A DNA stretch of 60,783 nucleotides from Streptococcus orisratti DSM 15617 (GTDB taxonomy: Bacteria > Bacillota > Bacilli > Lactobacillales > Streptococcaceae). Below the pieces are notes generated by a model. It did not search any database, was not told where the DNA came from, and saw only the letters and a program-made list of their open reading frames with translations. Positions within the stretch are counted from its first letter, which is position 1. Every line of letters begins with the position of its first letter. The DNA lies in the NCBI RefSeq assembly GCF_000380105.1, contig NZ_KB904460.1, positions 43,909-104,691 of the forward strand, in the 5' to 3' direction. Below, piece after piece: positions 45,846-54,494 of this stretch. A program made the position numbers and the translations under genes.

Positions 45846-47126
45846 TTAGTTCTCGTTTTCAGTAGAACGACGACTGTTAAAAATCAAGTTTAGAATAACC
45901 GATGTCAGAGTTGCAATGACAATACCATTAGTTAAGAACATCTGTGCTGTCGTCGGAAGACTAGCAAAGAGGTTTGTACCGTTAAAGCCTAGTCCTGCAG
46001 AGATGGACACTGCAGCAATGATAAAGTTGTATTCATTGTTTTTAAAGTCAACGCGGTTCAACATTTGCATTCCCTGTAGGGCAACCATTCCAAAGAGTAC
46101 AAGCATAGCTCCACCCAAAACTGGACTTGGAATCATCTGAGCAAGGGCGCCAAATTTGGGAAGCAAGCCAATTACCACTAAAATACCGGCTGCGTAGTAA
46201 ATTGGGCGACGAGTTTTAATTCCAGAAATCTGAACCAGACCAACATTTTGTGAGAAACCTGTATATGGAAATGTGTTGAAGAGTCCACCAAGTAAAACGG
46301 CAATCCCTTCTGAACGATAACCGTTGCAAAGGCGTTTTTCATCCAACTGTTCATTGGTCAAATCAGACAAGGCCAAATAAACTCCTGTAGATTCTACCAT
46401 TGAAACCGTTGCAATGATGCACATCATCAAAATCGAAGTTAGCTCAAATTTCGGAGTCCCAAAATAGAAAGGTGTAGGAACATGAACCCAAGCTGCTTCT
46501 GCTACTGGGCTTGGATCTACCAATCCCATAAAGGCAGCGATAATGGTACCACCGACAAGACCAATGAGGATAGAAATAGATTTGATAAAGCCCTTAGTAA
46601 ATTTCTGTATTAGAAGAATAATCAAGATAGTCAAAAGTGATAACATCATACTTTGAGCTGTTGGTGCTTCTGCATTATTTCCCATATTTCCCATCGCCAC
46701 AGACACCAAGCTAAGTCCAATGACCGTAATGACAGAGCCGGTGACAATAGGCGGGAAGAAACGAGCGATTTTGGAGAAAACACCAGCAACTAAAATGACA
46801 TAAATCCCTGAAGCAATTAAAGCCCCAAACATAGCACCAGACCCTTGTTTGGCTCCAATGATTGAGAGTGGTGCGACTGACTGAAAGGCACAACCTAAAA
46901 CAACCGGTAAACCAATTCCTGTGTGTTTAGTAACTTTCAATTGCAGAAAAGTTGCTACTCCACACATGAAAATATCTGTTGCAATTAAATAGGTTAACTG
47001 TTTAGAACTATATCCTAATGAACCTGCAATCATAATGGGAACAAGGATTGAGCCAGCGTACATAGATAAAACGTGCTGTAATCCTAAGATTGCGGATTGT
47101 GAATGTGAATGTTCTTTTTCTGTCAT
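45846..47126 (-). CDS. pbuX: Xanthine permease (NCS2 family)
   Basis: This 426-residue protein has about 12-14 membrane segments. It shows HSQSAILGLQHVLSMYAGSILVPIMIA, the SMVESTGVYLALSDLTN substrate region and NTFPYTGFSQNVGLVQISGIKTR. It is cotranscribed with xpt under the guanine riboswitch, so xanthine uptake is the likely role. The ATG at 47126 is chosen; an ATG three codons earlier, only three bases from GGAGG, is also possible. Confidence 0.93.
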   Translation of the reverse strand: MTEKEHSHSQSAILGLQHVLSMYAGSILVPIMIAGSLGYSSKQLTYLIATDIFMCGVATFLQLKVTKHTGIGLPVVLGCAFQSVAPLSIIGAKQGSGAMFGALIASGIYVILVAGVFSKIARFFPPIVTGSVITVIGLSLVSVAMGNMGNNAEAPTAQSMMLSLLTILIILLIQKFTKGFIKSISILIGLVGGTIIAAFMGLVDPSPVAEAAWVHVPTPFYFGTPKFELTSILMMCIIATVSMVESTGVYLALSDLTNEQLDEKRLCNGYRSEGIAVLLGGLFNTFPYTGFSQNVGLVQISGIKTRRPIYYAAGILVVIGLLPKFGALAQMIPSPVLGGAMLVLFGMVALQGMQMLNRVDFKNNEYNFIIAAVSISAGLGFNGTNLFASLPTTAQMFLTNGIVIATLTSVILNLIFNSRRSTENEN

Positions 47127-47127
47127 T

Positions 47128-47709
47128 TTAAGCATCTGCCTCCATAAATTTAACTTTTCCTTCTTCGAATGCTTCGATACGTGCCAGCGATGTTACTGCT
47201 ACACCAGCATCTTCTAACAATTTGCGACCATTTTGAAAAGATTTTTCAATAACAATACCGATTCCAGCAACTTTAGCGCCAGCTTGACTGATAATCTCCA
47301 AAAGTCCTTTGGCAGCTTGCCCATTTGCCAAAAAATCATCAACAACAAGGACAGTGTCATTTTCAGACAAAAATTTACTTACGATAGAGACAGTACTGGT
47401 TACTTGCTTAGTGAAAGAATAAACTTCTGCTGTTAAAATCCCCTCAGTCATGGTGATATTTTTGTGTTTTTTGGCAAAAATCATTGGAACGTCTAATGCT
47501 TGAGCAACATAAATCGCGGGAGCTATACCAGATGCCTCGATGGTAACAACTTTGGTAATTCCTGCATTTTTGTATGCTTCTGCAAAGACTTTTCCAATTT
47601 CTTGCATCAACTCATAATCAACTTGGTGAGTTAGAAAGCTATCAACTTTCAAGATATTTTCTCCTAATACATTGCCGTCTTTTAAAATACGGTCTTCCAA
47701 TAACTTCAT
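47128..47709 (-). CDS. xpt: Xanthine phosphoribosyltransferase
   Basis: It converts xanthine and PRPP to XMP for purine salvage. It has the PRPP-binding [17 protein letters not shown] and [15 protein letters not shown]. It is 193 aa. It lies between the guanine riboswitch and pbuX. Confidence 0.96.
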   Translation of the reverse strand: MKLLEDRILKDGNVLGENILKVDSFLTHQVDYELMQEIGKVFAEAYKNAGITKVVTIEASGIAPAIYVAQALDVPMIFAKKHKNITMTEGILTAEVYSFTKQVTSTVSIVSKFLSENDTVLVVDDFLANGQAAKGLLEIISQAGAKVAGIGIVIEKSFQNGRKLLEDAGVAVTSLARIEAFEEGKVKFMEADA

Positions 47710-47736
47710 GGATTCTCCTTTATGATAAATGAAAAA

Positions 47737-47757
47737 GGTGTCACTATTGTAAACACC
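47737..47757 (-). terminator. Riboswitch-controlled terminator before xpt
   Basis: GGTGTTTAC / GTGACACC-type stem then T5 on the minus strand, about 25 nt before the xpt ATG. It is the expression platform of the guanine riboswitch. Confidence 0.85.
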
Positions 47758-47810
47758 TCATAACGATACTTCTCTTCCTAGTAGGTAATGATTACTCGTT
47801 TGGAAAAGAA

Positions 47811-47873
47811 GCTTATTGTTAGACATTACGGTGTCTTGTAGAAACGCTGTGCCAATTCACAGCATAAATAAGC
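47811..47873 (-). ncRNA. Guanine riboswitch aptamer (purine riboswitch)
   Basis: On the minus strand, P1 is GCTTATT / AATAAGC. The conserved J2/3 GTTTCTAC and P3 loop GACACCGTAATGTC are present. J3/1 reads AACAAT, with C at the specificity position (C74 equivalent), which indicates guanine or hypoxanthine rather than adenine. Bound ligand should favour the downstream terminator and switch off xpt-pbuX. Promoter: TTGAAA-16-TACAAT, overlapping the guaC 3' side. Confidence 0.92.
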
Positions 47874-47924
47874 CTATTAAATTAATTCTATTGTATCATT
47901 TTATAAATTGTTTTCAAGATGATA

Positions 47925-48908
47925 TCAAATAGAGTCACCGTTCCAAATGGAATTTTTCACAATAACATAATCAACACGTCTCAAGCTCTCCACATCACGA
48001 CCGCCAGCATATGAAATAGAACTTTGTAAATCTTGTTCCATCTCAGTTAAGGTATCTTGCAAGTGACCCTTGACTGGTAAGAGAATTTTCTTACCTTCTA
48101 CATTCTTGTGTTCACCTTTCTGATACTCAGATGCTGAACCATAGTATTCCTTAAACTGCTCGCCATCAACTTCAACCAATTTTCCGGGACTTTCCAAATG
48201 TCCAGCAAAGAGCGATCCAATCATCACCATTGTTGCCCCGAACCGAATAGACTTGGCAATATCACCATGTGTACGAATGCCACCATCTGCAATAATCGGT
48301 TTACGAGCAGCTTTAGCACACCAACGAAGTGCAGCCAACTGCCAGCCGCCTGTCCCGAAACCGGTTTTAACCTTGGTGATGCAGACTTTACCAGGACCGA
48401 TACCGACTTTTGTTGCATCGGCACCAGCGTTTTCCAACTCACGAACTGCCTCAGGTGTGCCTACATTCCCAGCGATGACAAATGTTTCTGGTAATTCTTT
48501 CTTGATGTGCTTAATCATCTTAATCACACTATCTGCATGACCATGTGCAATGTCGATAGTAATAAATTCTGGTGCATCATCTTTTAGGCTAGCCACAAAA
48601 TCATATTCATAATCTTTAACTCCGACTGAAATTGAAGCAATCAAACCCTGAGTGTGCATTTTTTTGATAAATGGCTTTCGCGAAACCTCATCAAAACGAT
48701 GCATAATATAAAAATATCCTGCTTTCGCTAATTGCTCAGCAATCTCTTCATCGATAATCGTCTGCATGTTAGCAGGAATAACTGGTAATTTAAAGCGATA
48801 TTTTCCAAGAACAACACTTGTATCAGCCTCTGAGCGACTATTGATGATACATTTATTTGGAATTAGCTGAATGTCTTCATAATCAAAAACAGGCATATCG
48901 TTGAACAT
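47925..48908 (-). CDS. guaC: GMP reductase
   Basis: It reduces GMP to IMP with NADPH, balancing purine pools. It has the family pattern [25 protein letters not shown], the catalytic Cys in [17 protein letters not shown], and [18 protein letters not shown]. It is 327 aa from the ATG at 48908, eight bases after GAGG; an in-frame GTG at 48929 is less likely. It has a ~178-nt leader with several hairpins. Confidence 0.94.
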   Translation of the reverse strand: MFNDMPVFDYEDIQLIPNKCIINSRSEADTSVVLGKYRFKLPVIPANMQTIIDEEIAEQLAKAGYFYIMHRFDEVSRKPFIKKMHTQGLIASISVGVKDYEYDFVASLKDDAPEFITIDIAHGHADSVIKMIKHIKKELPETFVIAGNVGTPEAVRELENAGADATKVGIGPGKVCITKVKTGFGTGGWQLAALRWCAKAARKPIIADGGIRTHGDIAKSIRFGATMVMIGSLFAGHLESPGKLVEVDGEQFKEYYGSASEYQKGEHKNVEGKKILLPVKGHLQDTLTEMEQDLQSSISYAGGRDVESLRRVDYVIVKNSIWNGDSI

Positions 48909-48921
48909 TATAAAATCCTCT

Positions 48922-49120
48922 TCAGCCACAAGAGCAGAGCAAAAAGAAAGGCGTACAAATAGACATTCTCCATCCAGTCAAGACAGACTGAACTTGCATG
49001 CTCTTCATGGCAACTTCATCTAAAATATGACCTTCCTATAACTTTGCCCAACACAAAGCATCGCTAGATAATTCCTTATCTTTCCATCTTTATTTTAAAA
49101 AAGTTTTCGTTTTTTGTCAA
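48922..49120 (-). promoter_or_regulatory. guaC promoter and structured leader
   Basis: A TTGACA-17-TAAAAT promoter (49120-49115, 49097-49092) starts a leader of ~178 nt. Hairpins in order: CTTTG/CAAAG near 49048, GAAGTTGCcATG/CATGCAAGTTC (49017-48990), and TCAGTC/GACTGG (48991-48973). A 14-codon frame ([14 protein letters not shown], 48966-48922) overlaps the upstream GTG of guaC. No known riboswitch class was recognised. Confidence 0.5.
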
Positions 49121-49207
49121 ATATTTTTCTATCCATTATTTCTAACGTTCGTGTTTTGAGGGTGTTTTAAGTATAAAAAAGATTATTTAAGCTTTTTTAA
49201 AGTTTTC

Positions 49208-49240
49208 TTTCAGCTTTGCTTAAGGGATTTTAGGTAAACT
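49208..49240 (+). promoter_or_regulatory. CiaR-like site in the ABC transporter promoter
   Basis: TTTCAG-CTTTG-CTTAAG (49208-49224), then 10 nt, then a TAAACT -10 (49235-49240). Two mismatches to the CiaR consensus. Confidence 0.68.
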
Positions 49241-49273
49241 CTAGACATCACATTTTGCAAAGGAGTTTACACA

Positions 49274-50791
49274 ATGAATTTTTTGAAGCGAGCTTGGCTT
49301 GTGACAAAAGCAAAGAAGGGACGAACAGCACTTCTAATCTTGGTAACCAGTGCCATTCTTATTTTTGTTTTAGCTGGGCTAACCATCAAGAATGCAGCTG
49401 ATTCAGCTATTGAATCAGCCAAAAGTAAGGCTGGGGCAACGGTCACCTTATCTGTAAATCGCGAAAGTCTGATGAAGGCTTTTAATCCAGACAATCAGTC
49501 CTCGGATAGTTCAAGTTCCACCAATGCCGTTACATCAGTTAATTTAAAGACTGCAGATAGCATCGCCAAAAAAGATGGCATTGCCTCTTATCTCTACCTC
49601 TCTACAACAACAGCTACTGCTGGAGATGGCATTGAAGCCATCTCAATGAGTTCATCCTCATCTGACAGTAGTGATAGTTCAAGTTCTTCTGATGCCAGTG
49701 CAACTCTTCCAGGTGGTAGAGATATGAAAATGGCTAGTGGCGATTTTACTATCACTGGTGTCAATAGTACAAATTATGCTAACGATTTTACTACTAGTGT
49801 TTCTAAAATCACTGATGGAGTTGGGATCACTGCAGATACTAAAAGCAATCAAGCAGTGATTTCAGAAGATCTAGCCAAGGCCAATGATTTAGCTGTCGGT
49901 GATACTTTTACTGTCACAGCTACAGTTAATAACACAGATACAAATTATAAACTGACAGTTGTGGGGATTTATTCAAATTCATCTACAGCAACAACAGCAC
50001 AGATGATGTCTAATGCCTCAAATCCTCAAAATAATATTTACACCAATATAGAAACCGCTAATACGATGAAGGGACAGAGTGATGTCCTAGATTCTGCAAC
50101 TTATACTCTTTCAAATCCAGAAAAACTAGATAGTTTTGTCAAAGATGTTGAATCTGAAATTGACACTGATACCTATTCTATTATTTCGAGCAATGAAATC
50201 TACAAACAAATGCTTTCTCCGCTGAATAACATCTCATCCATTGCCCAAAATATCGTGATTTTAGTTGCGCTTGCTGGAGCGGTCATTTTAACACTTATTA
50301 TTATCTTAAATATTCGTGAACGTCGCTATGAAATCGGTGTTTTGATGAGTTTGGGTGAAAATCGCCTCAAAATTGTTGGTCAGTTTTTCACAGAACTCTT
50401 CTTGGTGACTCTAGTTTCTCTTGTCATAGCTTCTTTTGCAGGAAATTTAGTCGGCAATGCGCTGGGAAATCAACTCTTGACTTCATCAACCGAACAAACC
50501 AGCAGTCAAATTGCAGGACCTGGTAAGGGAGCCACTGATCAAGATACAGCATCGAATTCAAATTCCTCAAACACTACTAACACTGGTAAGATGACGGGAC
50601 GTGGCAGAATGGGAAATATGATGGCCATGGTTTCAGCCACAGAAGACATCAACAATTTAGATATCAAAATGACTGCTGAAGATATGATTAAACTTGGCGG
50701 TATCGCTCTTCTCATCTCCTTTATTTCAACTGTATTGGCAAGTATCGGTATTGTCCGTATGGAACCAAAAGATATCTTATCTTCAAATTAA
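49274..50791 (+). CDS. FtsX/MacB-type ABC transporter permease
   Basis: This 505-residue protein has one N-terminal membrane helix (residues ~18-38), a large extracellular domain with Ser-rich insertions (residues ~75-90 and ~125-145), and three C-terminal helices (near 325, 380 and 475) around the loop NIRERRYEIGVLMSLGENR. This is a MacB-like mechanotransmission permease, similar to B. subtilis YclI. The substrate is unknown. It is paired with the ATPase gene 13 bp downstream and has a CiaR-like promoter, suggesting an envelope-stress role. Confidence 0.87.
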   Translation: MNFLKRAWLVTKAKKGRTALLILVTSAILIFVLAGLTIKNAADSAIESAKSKAGATVTLSVNRESLMKAFNPDNQSSDSSSSTNAVTSVNLKTADSIAKKDGIASYLYLSTTTATAGDGIEAISMSSSSSDSSDSSSSSDASATLPGGRDMKMASGDFTITGVNSTNYANDFTTSVSKITDGVGITADTKSNQAVISEDLAKANDLAVGDTFTVTATVNNTDTNYKLTVVGIYSNSSTATTAQMMSNASNPQNNIYTNIETANTMKGQSDVLDSATYTLSNPEKLDSFVKDVESEIDTDTYSIISSNEIYKQMLSPLNNISSIAQNIVILVALAGAVILTLIIILNIRERRYEIGVLMSLGENRLKIVGQFFTELFLVTLVSLVIASFAGNLVGNALGNQLLTSSTEQTSSQIAGPGKGATDQDTASNSNSSNTTNTGKMTGRGRMGNMMAMVSATEDINNLDIKMTAEDMIKLGGIALLISFISTVLASIGIVRMEPKDILSSN

Positions 50792-50804
50792 GAAAGGACA
50801 TAGC

Positions 50805-51461
50805 ATGACATTACGAACACAAGATTTAGGCTATTGGTACACAAACAATCCAGATGATTATTTGTTTAAAGAGGTGAATTTAACTTTTGAAAAAGGGAAA
50901 GTCTATGCCATTCTCGGACAATCAGGAAGTGGAAAAACAACCTTTTTATCTTTGTTGGCAGGCCTGAATACACCAAAAAGGGGAAAAATTTTCCTAGATG
51001 ATGCTGATATTGCTAAAGCCGGATTAAATAATTATCGCAGAAATTCTGTCTCTACTATCTTTCAGTCATACAACCTCATAACTTACATGACTGCTCGTCA
51101 AAATGTTCAAACTGCCTTGGAAATCTCTGGTAGAAAAGGAGATCGCAAGCAGATTGAAACTCTCTTTGAGTCCGTTGGCATCAGTAACGAGTTAATTGAT
51201 AAACCTGTACTTCAACTTTCAGGTGGTCAGCAGCAACGCGTGGCAATTGTCAGAGCATTAGCAACCGGACATGATGTAATTATCGCTGATGAGCCAACTG
51301 GAAATCTTGATGAAGAAACCACACAAGACATCGTTAAAATTTTCAAGACGATTGCGCATGAACAAAATAAAACTGTTATTATCGTTACACACGAAGCAGC
51401 TGTCGCTCAAGAAACTGATATTACCTTTGAACTCAAGAAAAAGGTTTTTACACAAGTCTAA
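50805..51461 (+). CDS. ABC transporter ATP-binding protein (MacB/LolD type)
   Basis: This 218-residue ATPase has Walker A LGQSGSGKTTF, Q-loop FQSYNLI, signature LSGGQQQRVAIVRAL, and Walker B VIIADEPTGNLD. It starts at the ATG at 50805 after AAAGGA. A longer frame beginning inside the permease gene is not supported. It powers the preceding permease. Confidence 0.9.
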   Translation: MTLRTQDLGYWYTNNPDDYLFKEVNLTFEKGKVYAILGQSGSGKTTFLSLLAGLNTPKRGKIFLDDADIAKAGLNNYRRNSVSTIFQSYNLITYMTARQNVQTALEISGRKGDRKQIETLFESVGISNELIDKPVLQLSGGQQQRVAIVRALATGHDVIIADEPTGNLDEETTQDIVKIFKTIAHEQNKTVIIVTHEAAVAQETDITFELKKKVFTQV

Positions 51462-51465
51462 ACTC

Positions 51466-51495
51466 AACATCCCCTCTTTTAACGAAGGGGATGTT
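51466..51495 (+). terminator. Terminator after the ABC transporter operon
   Basis: AACATCCCCT / AGGGGATGTT followed by T-rich sequence. Confidence 0.85.
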
Positions 51496-51518
51496 TTAGT
51501 GATAATTAAAGTCAATGA

Positions 51519-51530
51519 GCAAACGGTTGC
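51519..51530 (+). promoter_or_regulatory. MalR-like operator of the alpha-amylase gene
   Basis: GCAAACGGTTGC differs by one base from the streptococcal MalR operator GCAAACGTTTGC. It overlaps the -35 (TTGCGT, 51527-51532); the -10 is TAAAAT (51549-51554). Maltose-responsive repression is likely. Confidence 0.65.
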
Positions 51531-51589
51531 GTATTTGTGATATTCTGCTAAAATGTAAGTTAAGAAACTATGGCGAAAAGAGAATAATT

Positions 51590-53032
51590 ATGAAAAATCA
51601 AACTTTGATGCAATATTTTGAATGGTACCTACCAAATGATGGAAAACATTGGCAACGTTTGGCAAATGATGCACCGCATTTGGCTGATAAAGGGATTAGC
51701 CACATTTGGATGCCACCAGCTTTTAAAGGTACTTCTTCTGCTGATGTAGGATACGGCGTTTATGATCTATTTGATTTAGGAGAATTTGACCAGAAAGGAA
51801 CAATTCGCACTAAGTATGGCTTTAAAAATGAATATCTTGAGGCAATTGCAGCGCTAAAAGCACACGGGATTATTCCTATGGCAGATATTATTCTTAATCA
51901 TAAGGCATCTGCAGACCATACAGAACGCTTCACTGTTGTTGAAGTTGACCCTAACGACCGCACAAAGATTCTTTCAGAACCATTTGAAATTCAAGGTTGG
52001 ACCTCATTTACCTTCGATGGACGTCAAAATACCTATAATGATTTTAAGTGGCACTGGTATCATTTTACGGGGACTGACTATGACGCAAAAACAGGAAAAT
52101 CTGGTATTTACCAAATACAAGGTGACAACAAAGGGTGGGCAAACAATGATTTAGTTGATGGTGAAAATGGAAATTATGACTATCTAATGTATGCTGATTT
52201 GGATTTTAAACACCCAGAAGTCATTAAAAATATTTATGATTGGGCTGATTGGTTTATTCAAACTACAGGAGTGCTAGGTTTTCGTTTAGATGCCGTTAAG
52301 CATATTGACTCCTTCTTCATGCGTAATTTCATTCGAGATATGAACATAAAATATGGTGAGGACTTTTATGTTTTTGGTGAATTTTGGAACCCCGATAAAG
52401 AGTCAAATGATAACTATTTAGAAAGTATTGACTATAAGTTTGATTTAATTGATACCAGACTACACCAAAATTTATTTGATGCAAGTAAACAAGTTGAGAA
52501 CTACGATTTGAGAAATATTTTTGATGACAGCTTGCTTCAAAATCATCCTCAGTCTGCAGTTACTTTTGTTGATAATCATGATACACAACGTGGACAAGCC
52601 TTGGAATCTACCGTTGAAGAGTGGTTTAAACCAGCTGCGTATGCACTGATTTTATTACACGAAGATGGATTACCTTGCATTTTTTATGGTGACTATTATG
52701 GTATAAAGGGAGACTTTGCTCAATCTTCTTTCCAAAAAATAATTGATAAACTTTTGGAACTCCGTCGAGATTTTGCTTATGGTCCTCAACAAAATTACTT
52801 TGATGATCCAAATTGCATCGGTTGGACACGATTAGGTCATTCACCAATTGCCTTGCTCATCAGTAACAAAGATGACACTAAAAAGAGAATGTTTGTTGGT
52901 GAGAAATGGGCCAGTGCTATATTTATTGATTACTTAGGTAACTCTTCAGAAAGAATTACTATAGCCGAAGATGGTTGGGCTGATTTCCACGTTTCAGCTA
53001 AATCAGTGAGCGTATGGGGGCCAATTAGTTAA
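51590..53032 (+). CDS. Cytoplasmic alpha-amylase (GH13)
   Basis: This 480-residue enzyme cleaves alpha-1,4 links in maltodextrin or glycogen. GH13 regions are MADIILNHKA, GFRLDAVKHI (nucleophile Asp), FGEFW (acid Glu), and FVDNHDTQ. There is no signal peptide, so it acts on intracellular glucans. The start is the ATG at 51590; the 25-codon upstream frame crosses the promoter. A MalR-like operator controls it. Confidence 0.93.
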   Translation: MKNQTLMQYFEWYLPNDGKHWQRLANDAPHLADKGISHIWMPPAFKGTSSADVGYGVYDLFDLGEFDQKGTIRTKYGFKNEYLEAIAALKAHGIIPMADIILNHKASADHTERFTVVEVDPNDRTKILSEPFEIQGWTSFTFDGRQNTYNDFKWHWYHFTGTDYDAKTGKSGIYQIQGDNKGWANNDLVDGENGNYDYLMYADLDFKHPEVIKNIYDWADWFIQTTGVLGFRLDAVKHIDSFFMRNFIRDMNIKYGEDFYVFGEFWNPDKESNDNYLESIDYKFDLIDTRLHQNLFDASKQVENYDLRNIFDDSLLQNHPQSAVTFVDNHDTQRGQALESTVEEWFKPAAYALILLHEDGLPCIFYGDYYGIKGDFAQSSFQKIIDKLLELRRDFAYGPQQNYFDDPNCIGWTRLGHSPIALLISNKDDTKKRMFVGEKWASAIFIDYLGNSSERITIAEDGWADFHVSAKSVSVWGPIS

Positions 53033-53041
53033 TTTCAAATC

Positions 53042-53073
53042 AAAACAAGTTCCTTATGTGAGGAACTTGTTTT
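53042..53073. terminator. Bidirectional terminator, amylase / Nramp-like gene
   Basis: AAAACAAGTTCC / GGAACTTGTTTT with an 8-nt loop. Confidence 0.9.
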
Positions 53074-53085
53074 ATCAAATATGTC

Positions 53086-54351
53086 TTAAATATTACCTGA
53101 CAACCATGCATAAATAAAGAAAATGGCGAAACCAAACAGATAAATCAACCCAGCAATGGACAACCACTTAAGCCAACCTTTGACCTGATGTTCTTTATTA
53201 TTAACTAAGCTGTAATTAAGGTATGCAAAGAATGGCGTTGTGATAAAGGAGGCAATCATTGCAAATCGAAGCATAATAGCAACTTGTCCAGAAAAACCAT
53301 AGACAATAACTAAACCAAGAATTGATGTTAAAGTCATCCAAGTTGCGAGGGATTTTTGACTAGTCCCTTTTTTGCCAACAAGCAAGCGCAGTGCTTCATC
53401 ATTTGCGCGTGAATAACCATCAATAACGGTGATAACTGTACCAAAAATACACAAGAAAGCGATAAAGGTAATCAATGGTTTAGCCCAAGCTCCCAGAGCA
53501 GAGGCGTACATACTAACAAATTGAGCAATATAGGCTGCTGAAGCACCTTGAACAGGTTCGCCGTTACCATATTGGATGAGAGCACCCAGAGCAAGGAAAA
53601 AGAAGGCGAGGATAGCTGTTCCAATGTAGCCAACATTAAAATCAAACAAAGCATCCTCTTCGTTAAAGTCAACGGTTTTTCGTTTTTCAACAGACCAAAG
53701 TGAATTGATTGTCGAAATTTCGATAGGTGCAGGCATCCATCCCATAAGGGATACAAGAAATGGCAAAGCAGCCATTTGCCAAGGAGATGTCACAACGAAA
53801 TCCGGAGCATATTCCCGATGTTGGAAAAGAGCAATAACTACCGCTGCTACTGTTGCCAGAGTTAGTGCTGTCATAATCCATTTTGATAAACCATCAAGGA
53901 AACGATACCCTCCTAATAAAAGCATTCCCCAAATAATAACAATGATAATTGAGGTTAGCTGACCCGTCGTCAATGCAATTGAGGATGGTAAAGCGCTAGC
54001 AACAATGGCAGCACAAAGGATTCCGACACCCGCAGTATTAACAATAGCTGAAAAGACATTTAAAACGAAATAAACAAGGAGGTAAGCCTTGCCTTTTTCA
54101 GCGTAGCCTTCAATCAAGTTTTTCCCATTTTCTGCTGTATATTGTGATCCAAAACGGAAAAACGGATATTTGAATAGATTGATTAAAAGTACCAGAATAG
54201 CTAATTGCCATCCATAAAGCGCACCCGCTTGGGTCGAGGAAACAATATGTGAGCCGCCGACAGCTGCAGAAGCCATTAAGATACCTGGTCCTAGAGCTTT
54301 CAATTTTGTTTGCCATGTGGAATTATGTTGAGTTGCTGAATGTTCAGACAT
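53086..54351 (-). CDS. Divergent Nramp-family transporter lacking the DPGN motif
   Basis: This 421-residue protein has 11 predicted membrane segments and an Nramp-like start, LGPGILMASAAVGGSHIVSSTQAGALYG. The canonical metal-binding DPGN of TM1 is replaced by VGGSH. In the TM6 region it has LMGWMPAPIEISTIN in place of VMPHNL. Loss of the D and N ligands points to another substrate, as in the Nramp-related Mg2+ transporters, or to a non-metal solute. It has a consensus promoter and an inverted repeat in its leader. Confidence 0.8.
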   Translation of the reverse strand: MSEHSATQHNSTWQTKLKALGPGILMASAAVGGSHIVSSTQAGALYGWQLAILVLLINLFKYPFFRFGSQYTAENGKNLIEGYAEKGKAYLLVYFVLNVFSAIVNTAGVGILCAAIVASALPSSIALTTGQLTSIIIVIIWGMLLLGGYRFLDGLSKWIMTALTLATVAAVVIALFQHREYAPDFVVTSPWQMAALPFLVSLMGWMPAPIEISTINSLWSVEKRKTVDFNEEDALFDFNVGYIGTAILAFFFLALGALIQYGNGEPVQGASAAYIAQFVSMYASALGAWAKPLITFIAFLCIFGTVITVIDGYSRANDEALRLLVGKKGTSQKSLATWMTLTSILGLVIVYGFSGQVAIMLRFAMIASFITTPFFAYLNYSLVNNKEHQVKGWLKWLSIAGLIYLFGFAIFFIYAWLSGNI

Positions 54352-54376
54352 GTAAAAACCTCTTCTTTTTTCAATT

Positions 54377-54392
54377 TTCAGATAATTCTGAA
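54377..54392. promoter_or_regulatory. 16-bp inverted repeat in the Nramp-like gene leader
   Basis: TTCAGA-TAAT-TCTGAA is a perfect 6-4-6 palindrome just past the predicted start site. It looks like a repressor operator; I do not recognise the regulator. Confidence 0.55.
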
Positions 54393-54403
54393 TTGCAAAG
54401 TTT

Positions 54404-54432
54404 ATTATACAATGGATTTACTAGCCTGTCAA
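54404..54432 (-). promoter_or_regulatory. Consensus promoter of the Nramp-like gene
   Basis: TTGACA (54432-54427), 17 bp, TATAAT (54409-54404). A perfect sigma-A promoter with an operator downstream suggests a strongly repressed gene. Confidence 0.85.
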
Positions 54433-54461
54433 TGGATTTTCTGGAAGTTTTCATTATAAAA

Positions 54462-54481
54462 AAGGTGTTTTTCAACACCTT
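54462..54481. terminator. Terminator of the 54495-55109 lipoprotein gene
   Basis: AAGGTGTT / AACACCTT with A and T tracts on both sides. It ends just before the Nramp-like promoter region. Confidence 0.8.
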
Positions 54482-54494
54482 CAAAAATATAGGC

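Noticed and set aside
48967..49085. T-box, guanine or ZTP riboswitch upstream of guaC
   Set aside because: The leader has hairpins but none of the conserved T-box, purine or ZTP sequence motifs.
50694..50804. Longer start for the ABC ATPase inside the permease gene
   Set aside because: The extension is an out-of-frame reading of the permease end; AAAGGA before the ATG at 50805 fixes the start.
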